From a bacterium (GTDB taxonomy: Bacteria > Desulfobacterota > DSWW01), in assembly GCA_028277985.1 (NCBI GenBank), contig JANQFG010000039.1, forward strand, positions 16,197 through 80,196: 64,000 nucleotides of DNA, written 5' to 3'. Below the pieces are notes generated by a model that saw nothing but the letters and a program-made list of their open reading frames with translations, ran no database searches and was not told the origin of the DNA. Below, piece after piece: positions 25,711-34,440 of this stretch (the first letter of the stretch is position 1; the number at the start of each line of letters is the position of its first letter). Made by a program: the position numbers and the translations under genes.

Positions 25711-27318
25711 ATGCCACATGACATCCCACTCCGCACTCTTACCATCTTCCGAGCCAAGGATGGCCCGAAGGGAACAACAGACCTGCTGAAGGCGCGGCAC
25801 TACAAATCCTTCCGGGTGGACAACGCGTCGGGCTTCATCGGTACCCTACTAATCAACCCAGCAAGACAACGGCAACCAGACTGGCTAAGCCTCTTCTCTG
25901 GCGCACTGGACGAGGAACCAAAGAAGAAAGACGTAACCAGCGCATCCGTGTCGGCCGTGTTACTGGTCGGACGGAATGACCAAACATATGTCCTCACCTT
26001 CGGGTATGGCCGATACATGCTGCTTGATGGCGTGGTCGAAGAAAGGTTCGGCCTGAAAGCCGCGCTCAACGTAATCAACGAAGAGAAGATCCGCTCTTTG
26101 GATCTTAAGCGGTTCGAGCAGGTGCAGCGCCACACTAGGGAGCAGGTGTCCCGAGACTCGGCACTCGAGGCTTTTGGATTGGACGTGGAACAGGACCTAC
26201 TACGTGCTGTGACGGGTGTTCCTGGCGAGCGGAAATACGGTTTGCGACTCGCTGGCCGGGATTGCATAACGGTGACCTCCCATGTGGATTTGGATAGCCT
26301 ACCCGCGCTGCTCGACAACCTTGAAGAGGCTTCTCAGAAGAACACCTATAAGAAGCGGTTCCCGTGGGTGGACAACATTCAGGAGGTTGGGAGGAAAGAA
26401 TCGGAGAAGCTTGATGCGACTTTGGTGGCGACCATCAACCGTGGAGACCTTGATCGCATTTGGCTAGGCGCCCCCATGCTTCTGGATTGGGATCGGGTAT
26501 CTCATTTCACCTATCGGGCCGCAAGGGCCGCGAACCGGTACGCTCATCTGGAGTTCCAGCACTACTTCGAAGAAGTGCGAACGAAGGAGGATGTAAGAAT
26601 CCACCACCTGAAGAATGACCGGATCCGCTGCCACAAGGCGGACCACCACGAACTGGAGGCATGGCCACTGCGTCAGTGTATCTGTGCAGAATTAGACGCG
26701 GGGGGACGGTGTATCTTGAGCGAAGGCAAGTGGTACTCAATCAACACGGACTTCGTGGCCCGCGTGATAAGGGGTGTGGAGACCATCGAAACTTCGCGCT
26801 TGGTGTTGCCCCACTACGACGATAAGGACGAAGCAGCCTACAACCGTCGCGTAGCGGAGAACAGTAAAGGACGACTGGCCCTGATGGACCGAAAGCTCAT
26901 CTCGGCTCCCGTCGCCAGTGGGTCCGTCGAATTCTGTGACCTATTTGATCTAGAACGGCGTATGGTCCATGTGAAGAGGTACGGTGGCTCAAGTGCTCTC
27001 TCACATCTGTTCGCCCAGGGAGTCGTGTCGGCCCGCCAGTATCATCTCGCCCGAGATTTCAGGCAACTGGTAAATGAAAAGCTACCAGCATCACACCAGC
27101 TTGCGGACCCGACAAAACAGCTGTCCGCGTCGGACTACGAGGTTGCCTACGCCGTGGTTGCAAAGGATGGGACGATGGATCAAATACCGTTCTTCAGCAT
27201 GGTGAATCTCAAGGGAGTCTACGATCTATTGCGCCAGATCGGCTTCAAGGTCACTCTGAGCTTCGTCGAGAATAGGCGGGCCAAAAATGCGCCTGACGCA
27301 GATGACGGTGCCGAATGA
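25711..27318 (+). CDS. TIGR04141 / DUF6119 family protein
   Basis: Protein of 535 residues starting MPHDIPLRTLTIFRAKDGPK, with GGGGGA upstream. It has the marks of the sporadically distributed TIGR04141 family: VLLVGRNDQTYVLTFGYGRY followed by MLLDGVVEERFGLKAALNVI near residues 95-135, then VSRDSALEAFGLDVEQDLLR, and the C-terminal ISAPVASGSVEFCDLFDLER and LSHLFAQGVVSARQYHLARDF. The family is scattered on mobile elements and has long been suspected of a role in conflict systems; no biochemical activity is known to me. It is transcribed away from the five-gene defence-like run, alone. Confidence 0.85.
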   Translation: MPHDIPLRTLTIFRAKDGPKGTTDLLKARHYKSFRVDNASGFIGTLLINPARQRQPDWLSLFSGALDEEPKKKDVTSASVSAVLLVGRNDQTYVLTFGYGRYMLLDGVVEERFGLKAALNVINEEKIRSLDLKRFEQVQRHTREQVSRDSALEAFGLDVEQDLLRAVTGVPGERKYGLRLAGRDCITVTSHVDLDSLPALLDNLEEASQKNTYKKRFPWVDNIQEVGRKESEKLDATLVATINRGDLDRIWLGAPMLLDWDRVSHFTYRAARAANRYAHLEFQHYFEEVRTKEDVRIHHLKNDRIRCHKADHHELEAWPLRQCICAELDAGGRCILSEGKWYSINTDFVARVIRGVETIETSRLVLPHYDDKDEAAYNRRVAENSKGRLALMDRKLISAPVASGSVEFCDLFDLERRMVHVKRYGGSSALSHLFAQGVVSARQYHLARDFRQLVNEKLPASHQLADPTKQLSASDYEVAYAVVAKDGTMDQIPFFSMVNLKGVYDLLRQIGFKVTLSFVENRRAKNAPDADDGAE

Positions 27319-27691
27319 TTTGGGCCGCGACAGGAGACGTGACGGGAAATCAAGACCTCGCCAAGGCGCACTCCGAATAACAGGACGGGTCCCGATTCCG
27401 CGGCCTGCGGCCGCCTCAGAGCAACCGGCGCGAGAGGTGGGCCAACAGCTGCGAACGGAACGAGGGCCAGTAAGTGGTCTAGGTAGGAGTGATCCCTTCA
27501 GGATTCCGGCGAAGTCGTCTTGAAGTTCGACGCCTGAAGGAGGAGTGGACCATGAGGATCACGAAATCGATCCCGCCAAAGGCGCCAGGATTGAGATCCA
27601 CTGGTACTCCGCCGGCCAAAAGGTCCCAAACAGACATGGACTTGATCCCGAGGCCGTGACATCCTCCGGAAAACCCTGACCGGAGGACGGA
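27319..27691. other. intergenic region with short motif
   Basis: Holds one copy of the 11-mer TTCGACGCCTG (27526-27536) followed by AAGGAGGAGTGG, very similar to 32101 and related to the repeat at 19431. A 35-codon frame from ATG 27552 after AAGGAGG is possible but unconvincing. Confidence 0.35.
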
Positions 27692-27934
27692 ATGCGAGGA
27701 CCGAAACACCCCGAAGCCGCACTCCTAGACTTCCAGTGGGAGACTGCTCCGCTTGTCTTCCTAGCCGAACACCTAGAGGAGGCATCAGAGATTCCAGACG
27801 AGGTACGGGCCCTCTGTTTGGCTGTCCAGAAAGTCCACCGTAAGGCGGAGGAGGCCCTTGAGCACTCTGTAGGGTGGGCTTCCGGACCGCCGTACCGAAT
27901 GCGGAATCGGGTCCCCAGCAACTCAGCCCCATGA
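27692..27934 (+). CDS. possible small protein
   Basis: Reading frame of 80 residues, MRGPKHPEAALLDFQWETAP, with GGAGG at a good distance. Residues 15-60 look like two amphipathic helices (LAEHLEEASEIPDEVRALCL then AVQKVHRKAEEALEHSV). The last 20 residues look random. Not recognised; may be a fragment. Confidence 0.4.
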   Translation: MRGPKHPEAALLDFQWETAPLVFLAEHLEEASEIPDEVRALCLAVQKVHRKAEEALEHSVGWASGPPYRMRNRVPSNSAP

Positions 27935-28376
27935 CGGGTCGTGATTACCTGGTCTCTGACCTGCCTCAAAACCGAGGTCCTATCAATCTCCCGCTGGCTC
28001 AACGTCAGCATCTCCTCCCCGGAGAGAGTCGTCCACCTCTCCTTACGCGAACAGCCTCCGAAAGAGGGCATTTCTATTGGAAACTTACAACCTCTTCGGC
28101 GTCGTCTTGCGCCCTGTCTCCCGGCCTCTCATTCTTCCCGTTCGCTCCGCGGAGGAAGGTCACCGACCCAGGCCAACTAGCACCATATAGATCAGTTGCA
28201 GCATTGGGACGGAGAGGTCACGGGGAATCCAGCGGACGGGTGGTGAGAATCCGGGGCCCAGTGTTACGTGGGGTGGGGCCGTCTCACGAGGTTGTCCGGT
28301 ACCCCGATGGTGCGGCCAACGTTATAGGACGGTTTCCAGGCGTTCCTTCAAGTCTTGACCTGTTCAAAGTAACCAC
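27935..28376. other. intergenic region upstream of the patatin gene
   Basis: No convincing gene on either strand and no repeat. It should contain the promoter of the patatin-kinase pair. Confidence 0.35.
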
Positions 28377-29378
28377 ATGCATCCCGTAATCGATCTGATT
28401 CAGCAAAGGGTTGAGGCCGGGTCCAAACCTGGACGCCGGAGAGACGGTCAAAAGTTGGGCTTGGCAATCGAGGGCGGGGGCATGAGGGGTCTAGTGACCT
28501 CAGGTATGGGGACCGCAATCGAGGAACTGGGTCTGCTCGACGCATTCGATGTTGTCTTCGGCACATCAGCAGGTGCGTTCAACGGTGCATACCTGGTCGC
28601 GCGGCAAGCCAACTACGGTGGCACCATCTACTATCAGGATATCAACAACCACAAGTTTATCGACCTTCGCCGGTTTTTTATACCGGGCAAACCGGTCATG
28701 TCCCTGGATTTCTTAGTCAATGAGGTAGCAACTCACCATAAGGTTTTATGCTGCCAAGCGATAATCGACTCAGCAATCCCGCTGGTCATCCTAGCTAGCT
28801 CTGTCCGACATCTTCGGCCCGTTCACCTGCGCTCTTTCAACACGCCCGCCGAGATCTACCAGGCCCTTCTGGCGACTGCTCGAATGCCGGTCATCGCTGG
28901 CCGCCCGCTGCCGGTGGGAGACGATCTTCTCTACGACGGCGGCGTCTTTGAGTCGATCCCGTTCCCGTCAGCGCTGAAAGAAGGATGTACACATCTCCTA
29001 GTATTCCTGAGCCGGCCGACCGGCGTGACTATTAGTGATCCCAACCTCCTTTCCAACGGGCTCTCAAAGTTCCTCTTGCGGCGGTTCCCTGGAATCTACG
29101 ATGCCCTTGAGGAGAGGAGAACAAGTTACCCAGAAGCCATCGCGTTTCTCGACGAGAAGACGAAAAGCTGTGACGGCCCACCATACATCTTCGCTGTGTC
29201 TCCACCCCCTTCGGCTCACGAGGTCCCGCGGCTAGAGAAGAACCGCCAGAAGCTGGTCGAAGGAGCGATTGTGGGTTTCAGGTCTGTGTACCGGCTATTC
29301 TGCGACAAACCCATTCGAGTGCATGAAGTCCTTCACGCATTCTCGCCAGACGGAGTGAACCTTGCTAAAACCCCATAG
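28377..29378 (+). CDS. patatin-like phospholipase
   Basis: Protein of 333 residues with the complete patatin catalytic set: oxyanion loop GGGMRG (residues 33-38), nucleophile elbow GTSAG with Ser64, and the DGG of the dyad (Asp187). It should hydrolyse membrane phospholipids. No signal peptide, so it acts inside the cell, the usual setting for patatin effectors in CBASS, retron and other immune systems. Its last 17 bp overlap the start of a membrane-anchored kinase gene, so the two are made together. A model with the kinase as sensor or regulator and the patatin as membrane-damaging effector is inference. Confidence 0.88.
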   Translation: MHPVIDLIQQRVEAGSKPGRRRDGQKLGLAIEGGGMRGLVTSGMGTAIEELGLLDAFDVVFGTSAGAFNGAYLVARQANYGGTIYYQDINNHKFIDLRRFFIPGKPVMSLDFLVNEVATHHKVLCCQAIIDSAIPLVILASSVRHLRPVHLRSFNTPAEIYQALLATARMPVIAGRPLPVGDDLLYDGGVFESIPFPSALKEGCTHLLVFLSRPTGVTISDPNLLSNGLSKFLLRRFPGIYDALEERRTSYPEAIAFLDEKTKSCDGPPYIFAVSPPPSAHEVPRLEKNRQKLVEGAIVGFRSVYRLFCDKPIRVHEVLHAFSPDGVNLAKTP

Positions 29379-31452
29379 CACCAGCGGACTCCTCTCGGCC
29401 CTTGACAGTTCAGTCGGCGAGTTTTTGGGGGTCTTGCGCGAAGCCGACGAAGAGGCCCAAGGGAGGTTCATTCGTGGACTGCTTCTTTCTGGCCTCACCG
29501 ACCGACGAATCCTTGGGCTACTTCGCGAGGCATACCGCCAGGGACCGGGGGCCTTCGTCCCGGAAGTGGTGGGAGCGGTCATCTTTGCTTTCTTCTCTGC
29601 AGATGCTGAGGAGTTTCGAGATAGCAACGTGCAAGCCAAGCGCGACAGTGCAAGCGCCTGGCTTGAGCTGCCTGCCGTCAGAGACTTTTTGCATCTGGAG
29701 TATGACGTTCCGCAGGAATACCTCAGAGGAGAACTTAGACTCCTGAATGTAGGCAGTACCTCTCTTATTCTTCGCGCCGGCGACAACTACGTACTGAAGA
29801 TTCTGAAGTATAGGCACCGCCCGAACCCGCGAATTGCTCAGGCGACAAGCCAATACAAGAAGTTGTTCGGATCGCTGGGGGAGGGAACTCCAACAGTCCA
29901 CGCTGCCGGCAGCTACTACATATTGATGGACTTCGTGCCTGGGCCCACGCTACGCGAGGTGATTCAAGACGCTGGCCCTCTAGAGCGAGTATCCCAGGGG
30001 AAGAAGACATCTCAGAAGGCGGCAAGCGAAAACCTGGAAAGAGTGAAAGGGGTCTTTCTCCAGTTAACCAATCTCCTTGAATCACTCCATGAGAGGCCGA
30101 CGGCGATAGTCCACCAAGACCTTACGCCGGACAACATCATCTTGCGCCCTTCGGCCACGGGCGGTTTTCCCAGGGTCGTGCTGATCGATTTCGGTTACAA
30201 CTACGTCCTGCAGGAGGGAATCGGTGCAACCGCGGATATCCTTAGCGCCCAAGCAACCGTAGCCCCGGAACTTTCGTCAGCGCAGGAGGAGGGTACCCCC
30301 CGAAGCGACCTCTACTCCCTTGGGATGATTCTGCTTTTCATGCTGTCCGGAAAAGCAATGCCGGTCTCAGAAGTGCCTGGCCTGATCGACGACTCTTGGC
30401 GGATTTACCCTGAATTCTCAGATCTGATTGAGAGTCTGATTGATCGGAGGCCCGAGAACCGGCTTTCGACGAAACCGCGGGAGGAGGGGGACCACGAGCA
30501 CACGCGAATCCTCTTTTCCTCTGCTGCCCGCCTGTACGAAGCGCGGCATATCGAGGCCATTCGTGGTTGGCGGAAGATAGTCTCCTCAATCCCACGAGGC
30601 CTCCTCGGTGAGTTCGGGAAAGTGCTGGAACTCGGACGACAGTATAAAGCTGTAAAGGAGGATGAGACGCTGGCGAGACAAGCCCGCAAGCTCCGATACT
30701 TTGCGCTTGGCTCCCATGCAGCTCACGGGCTCGTTCTATTCGTGACTATGATCTACACTCTAGATGATCTTGGAGTGATCAACCTCAATGGCCTCCTACC
30801 GTTCCAGTTGCTTGGTCCAGCGATTGGGGTGGCCGATTTCAATGCAGGGAGTCTGAGCGAGAACATCTGGGGCCGTCTGGTGGGCCTTACGTTCTCGATC
30901 GTTGCCGTACATTATTACATCAGTATGTTCAGCGGTTTGACGGCCAAGGGGGTCAGGTGGCAAACGGAGTTTTGGTTGCGGTTTAATTCGTTTTGTTTCG
31001 CCCTTCCGATCCTCTGGCTTCTGATTGTACGACCGCAGCACTGGCCATTCTGCGCTGCAGTGGGCGTGACGTTCGTGACCTTCAACAATCGAAGTACGTT
31101 GCGCGCCGCGAAGGTGAGTCTCGCAGAGATAGAGGCTAAGCTCGATCCGGAGTTCGGCAACAGATTCAAGGAGTTCTTCGGGCTGTATGAGGCATACGGG
31201 TGGAACAGCGGGCTCTATGCAGGAGCGCTGTTGGTGGTAGGGATCGTGCTGGCAACCGGAGTAGCGCAGGACGAGATGATGTATGCAATAGCAGTGAGCA
31301 TCCTAGTCAATATAATGATCATGTATGTGACGGCATGCACCAAGAAAGGACCGGGGATTAGGGCAAATCTCTCGAGGCTCTATTGTGGGTACAGGAGGGC
31401 AAGGCTGGTGGATGAGGCAAAGCAGCTCACTCCTGGAGGCGCAGTCGGATGA
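29362..31452 (+). CDS. Ser/Thr kinase-like protein with C-terminal membrane domain
   Basis: Protein of 696 residues, TTG start after GGAG. Residues about 1-120 are helical and unrecognised. The kinase domain runs from about 128: NVGSTSLILRAGDNYVLKIL (glycine loop region and Lys146), HQDLTPDNIIL (catalytic Asp253, HQD instead of HRD), LIDFGYNY (Asp276 of DFG), APELSSAQEEGTPRSDLYSL (APE and the substrate-lobe Asp). About 450-625 hold four or more membrane helices (HAAHGLVLFVTMIYTLDDLG, LTFSIVAVHYYISMFSG, FALPILWLLIV). The end has two more hydrophobic segments. It overlaps the patatin gene upstream. The protein should sit in the inner membrane with the kinase inside. Confidence 0.85.
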   Translation: MLKPHSTSGLLSALDSSVGEFLGVLREADEEAQGRFIRGLLLSGLTDRRILGLLREAYRQGPGAFVPEVVGAVIFAFFSADAEEFRDSNVQAKRDSASAWLELPAVRDFLHLEYDVPQEYLRGELRLLNVGSTSLILRAGDNYVLKILKYRHRPNPRIAQATSQYKKLFGSLGEGTPTVHAAGSYYILMDFVPGPTLREVIQDAGPLERVSQGKKTSQKAASENLERVKGVFLQLTNLLESLHERPTAIVHQDLTPDNIILRPSATGGFPRVVLIDFGYNYVLQEGIGATADILSAQATVAPELSSAQEEGTPRSDLYSLGMILLFMLSGKAMPVSEVPGLIDDSWRIYPEFSDLIESLIDRRPENRLSTKPREEGDHEHTRILFSSAARLYEARHIEAIRGWRKIVSSIPRGLLGEFGKVLELGRQYKAVKEDETLARQARKLRYFALGSHAAHGLVLFVTMIYTLDDLGVINLNGLLPFQLLGPAIGVADFNAGSLSENIWGRLVGLTFSIVAVHYYISMFSGLTAKGVRWQTEFWLRFNSFCFALPILWLLIVRPQHWPFCAAVGVTFVTFNNRSTLRAAKVSLAEIEAKLDPEFGNRFKEFFGLYEAYGWNSGLYAGALLVVGIVLATGVAQDEMMYAIAVSILVNIMIMYVTACTKKGPGIRANLSRLYCGYRRARLVDEAKQLTPGGAVG

Positions 31453-31982
31453 GCGGCTCGGCGGGGGGCTGTAAGGTCGCCGACCCTCATTTCCATGGGG
31501 TCCTTGACTGGATGAGGGCATACAATCCATCGGACAACGATAGCCCGGAAAGAGCTTCTCGACCCCACTCCCACGATCGAGCCGGGTTCATCTTTGCTGA
31601 AGGCGCTGGAGGTGTTGTACTTGAATCCAGGGCCGCTGCGGAGGCGCGGGGAGCGCAATCCTCCGCAGTATTGAAGGGTTTCGGGATGTCCTCTGATGGG
31701 GCGGGGCAGACGTTGGCACCCTCTGCCGAGGGCGCACTACAGGCAATGCGGAACGCACTTGGTAATGCCGGAGTGAGGGGCAGCAGCGCGGACTACATCA
31801 ATACACACGGGACATCGACCGTGCAGGTAGATGTAACCGAAGTATCGGCGATTCGTGGATGTCTGGACGCCCGCTATGTTTCGTACTCATCGACCAATGG
31901 GTGCACCGGCCACACTGTCACGGCTGCTGGGGAAATGGAGCCGAGGCGGATGGGCCCGGTCAGAAGGGTCAGGAACAGTTAA
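31449..31982 (+). pseudogene. fragment of a beta-ketoacyl-ACP synthase (FabB/FabF type)
   Basis: The frame reads ERASRPHSHDRAGFIFAEGA then GGVVLESRAAAEARGAQSSA, FGMSSDGAGQTLAPSAEGAL, DYINTHGTSTVQVDVTEVSA and SYSSTNGCTGHTVTAAG. These match the middle and C-terminal half of FabB-like enzymes (SRPFDxxRDGF, HGTSTPxGD, STKxxTGHxxGAAG). The N-terminal half with the active-site Cys is missing, the Lys of STK is Asn, and the end is lost. It overlaps the kinase stop as ATGA, which may be chance. Probably a dead fragment brought in by recombination. Confidence 0.75.
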
Positions 31983-32493
31983 ACCAATCTTGCGCTAGAC
32001 ACTCTCGCCGAACCTACTGATTAAGAGACCTGCCCCCCCAATCGAGGATCGAGCCTATCCAACCATTTGATTCGGAGGAGGGCTAAACTTCAGGTTTCAT
32101 TTCGACGCCTGAGGGAGGAATTGGTTCAACACTGGATTGACCGAGTATGTGACTGATATGGGTGCCGAGCCGGCATTCCCCCAAGTAGCGGTACTCTTGG
32201 ACTCAGTGGTGGTACACCAGAGGGGTTGGACGCCGGCGACCTCCGCGCCGTGCTCTCCGGAGCTAGCATAGCGAGTGAAGGCGGCAACCGTTCTCAGGGT
32301 CCCGGATCGGCCCTGTCACTTCTGTTCCTACCTCTGTTCTGGTTCACCTCACGTCCGTTTCCCAAGCCCTCCAGCCTTTGGCCGGTCGGGAACCGGATGC
32401 CTTATTCTTAGCTGACGCCGCTTCCAGCGGGTTCACCGAAGAATACCGATGACAGGTCGGCCGAGACTGACGGAGCGTGACCCATCCAGCCGG
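31983..32493. other. intergenic region with short motif
   Basis: Contains TTCGACGCCTG (32101-32111) followed by AGGGAGGAATTGG, the near twin of 27526. No convincing gene. Confidence 0.35.
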
Positions 32494-32994
32494 CTAGTCG
32501 TTTTCCCCCCTTATCTTGATAGCCTCTTCCACCGTGTTGGCGAGGTGCTTCGTGATCCAAGCATATCGCTCCTTGCTGTTGCTCCCGTCCGGGTCGTAGC
32601 ACTTCGCGATTGAGGAAAGCTTCTTCCCAGTGGGGCTGTGCATGACGAAGGAGAGAGGGTTCTTCCCCTTGGCCGACACCTTCCCATCGAGATTCTTAAG
32701 TCCGTGGATGCGGATCACCACAACACCCATTCCAGCTTTCCACGCCTCGTTGATCTCGTGGTTTATCCACTTCCGGTCTGCGGTATTACTCCCGGCCAGG
32801 ACAACTGCGCAGGATTTCCCCTTCATTTGATTGGCAATCCACCTCTTGATCGATGCATCCCCTCCCTTGGTCACCTTCTCCCAGTCGTTGTCGGAAACCG
32901 GGCTATTCCCCTCGATTGATCCAATCTGGCGGACCTGGGCAGCCCGGGCGGCATCTGGCTTGTAGTGAAAGCTGAAGAAACACCTCCTGGCCAT
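32494..32994 (-). CDS. TIR-like protein (DUF1863, ThsB-like)
   Basis: Protein of 166 residues of the MTH538/DUF1863 TIR family. Landmarks: MARRCFFSFHYKPDAARAAQ (first strand and box), GNSPVSDNDWEKVTKGGDAS, IKRWIANQMKGKSCAVVLAG then SNTADRKWINHEINEAWKAG, with the Glu in NHEI at the place of the catalytic Glu, and MGVVVIRIHGLKNLDG. ThsB of the Thoeris system is of this type and makes a cyclic ADP-ribose-like signal from NAD. No ThsA (SIR2-SLOG or macro) gene is near. It starts 2 bp after the small membrane protein gene, AGGGAGG before the ATG, and the two must be made together. Confidence 0.85.
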   Translation of the reverse strand: MARRCFFSFHYKPDAARAAQVRQIGSIEGNSPVSDNDWEKVTKGGDASIKRWIANQMKGKSCAVVLAGSNTADRKWINHEINEAWKAGMGVVVIRIHGLKNLDGKVSAKGKNPLSFVMHSPTGKKLSSIAKCYDPDGSNSKERYAWITKHLANTVEEAIKIRGEND

Positions 32995-32995
32995 A

Positions 32996-33400
32996 TCACC
33001 CTCCCTTTTGCAGAAGCATTACCACCACGATTGCCCCAATTAGAGCACCGTGGAACGGGATAAGGGTTTTGGACATGGTCGCGTCGACCCACTTCCAAAA
33101 ACCTGCGTCCTCCGACCTGGTTTTCATCGAGAAATCCACATTTGCTGCATCCAATAATCTCACCTCGTCAAACAGGCGCCGATAAGCCCGCTCCACGGCC
33201 AGGAAGTAACCGTCCAAACCCCAAAAGACGCATGCGGGTACATACGCGAGGTAAACAAAGACAACGTTCGCATCACCGGCGGATAGAGCGAACAGCGCCG
33301 AAACCAAGACGACACTCCACCCCTTAAGGAGGAAGGAGTTTGTGGACAAACGATTGACCACGCCTTGGATAAACTCCAGGTGCTTTACCTTTTCATCCAT
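32996..33400 (-). CDS. small membrane protein partnered with the TIR protein
   Basis: Protein of 134 residues with three likely membrane helices: GWSVVLVSALFALSAG (28-43), ANVVFVYLAYVPACVFWGLD (45-64) and GALIGAIVVVMLLQ near the end. Between lies a soluble part (FSMKTRSEDAGFWKWVDATM). From memory, proteins of this pattern (EFIQGVxNRLxxNSFLLKGW) recur next to DUF1863 TIR genes, but I cannot check this. A role as membrane effector switched by the TIR signal is plausible inference. It replaces the expected ThsA effector. Confidence 0.7.
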   Translation of the reverse strand: MDEKVKHLEFIQGVVNRLSTNSFLLKGWSVVLVSALFALSAGDANVVFVYLAYVPACVFWGLDGYFLAVERAYRRLFDEVRLLDAANVDFSMKTRSEDAGFWKWVDATMSKTLIPFHGALIGAIVVVMLLQKGG

Positions 33401-33594
33401 CTCTCAAGAACCTCGTTTTGACCCTCGCTGCGACAGGCCGGCATCGCTCCGGCGAGAGTCACGCCTTCTCTTCGTGGTCTGCTAACTCAGGGTTGCCAAA
33501 CCTCTTTTGCCAAACCATATCCCTACCTCTCCCTCCTCCCAACCTCCATAGGTCACGGGTCAGACTCCCTCTGGATCCGCCCCGTCGAGATGAC

Positions 33595-34170
33595 TCAGCG
33601 CACGGCTGCGACCCACCCAAGCCGAAGGTGTTGGCCCCATCCCGTGCTCTGGTCAACCCTTTGTACTAGGACGACGAATTCGGTAGCGGTTACGGAGGGG
33701 ATCGACACAGCAAAGACATCGTCCGCATCCGGCCTGGCCGGGTCGGCGATTGTGGAAGCCACGACAGCGGGAGGCTGCGGAAAAGGTGTTGGGAATCGGA
33801 TGGTCACGCGCTTTCGTAAAGAACCGTGGTCACCTATTTGTGCAACGCCGGATTGAACGGCCTGGGCGACCCGTGCAGCTGCTGAGTCCCACGTCGCGTC
33901 GACGAAATCGCGTAGCTCCTCCTCTTGCGACACCCTCATCGCGACCAGGCTATCCCGAGCCGTGGTCAGTTGAGTCCTCAGGTCGTTGACGTCACTGCGC
34001 GCTTCGGAGAGGAACTTCCCTCCGATCCCTCCTGAGATGCCAAAGATCACGGCCAACGTTCCCAAGACCTTGGCCCAGTTCTCTAGCTTTCTCAGGCGCT
34101 TGTCAACATCCTCCACCCGACCTCCAACTTCCTTCACACCATCCTCGATCCTGCTCAGGTCATCCGTCAT
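33595..34170 (-). CDS. membrane-anchored coiled-coil protein with H-type lectin-like end
   Basis: Protein of 191 residues: N-terminal coiled coil (IEDGVKEVGGRVEDVDKRLRK), one membrane helix (VLGTLAVIFGISGGIGGKFL, 35-54), a second helix, and a C-terminal beta domain beginning GDHGSLRKRVTIRFPTPFPQ. The latter has the pattern of H-type lectin domains: VTIRFPTPFPQPPAVVAS near the start and, after TEFVVLVQRV, a final WGQHLRLGWVAA. Such domains also occur in phage tail fibres. Third gene of a minus-strand trio with EEP and DUF3892 genes. Confidence 0.65.
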   Translation of the reverse strand: MTDDLSRIEDGVKEVGGRVEDVDKRLRKLENWAKVLGTLAVIFGISGGIGGKFLSEARSDVNDLRTQLTTARDSLVAMRVSQEEELRDFVDATWDSAAARVAQAVQSGVAQIGDHGSLRKRVTIRFPTPFPQPPAVVASTIADPARPDADDVFAVSIPSVTATEFVVLVQRVDQSTGWGQHLRLGWVAAVR

Positions 34171-34194
34171 AGGACCCCTCCTCTAGAACTCCGC

Positions 34195-34413
34195 TCACTC
34201 CACCCTCCCCACATAGGTCACAACCTCTACTTCAGAGACATAGCCGGCCTCGTCCACATAGTAGCTGTGCAGCTTGTTCTTAATATCTCTGATCGCTCCT
34301 GCGGCCGACCTGTAGTCGTAGTCCGGTCCGCAGAGCCCGGTAATATCGCCGTCCTCGTCCTTCTCGGTCTTCGTGACTCTTCTGCGAGCCACGGTCTTCC
34401 TCCTTGTCGGCAA
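34195..34413 (-). CDS. DUF3892-family small protein
   Basis: Protein of 72 residues with the DUF3892 pattern: basic N-terminus (MPTRRKTVARRRVTKTEKDE), DGDITGLCG, then SAAGAIRDIKNKLHSYYVDE and a final strand EVEVVTYVG. Members are very small and of unknown function. It is 24-27 bp from each neighbour in the trio. Confidence 0.75.
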   Translation of the reverse strand: MPTRRKTVARRRVTKTEKDEDGDITGLCGPDYDYRSAAGAIRDIKNKLHSYYVDEAGYVSEVEVVTYVGRVE

Positions 34414-34440
34414 AACACCCTCTGTGATTCCCGGAGGCGG

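Noticed and set aside
27552..27659. 35-codon gene after AAGGAGG
   Set aside because: Too short and low in coding character; the adjacent frame looks equally plausible, so neither is supported.
32494..33400. Canonical Thoeris system
   Set aside because: No SIR2-SLOG or macro-domain ThsA gene is present; only a small membrane protein is linked.
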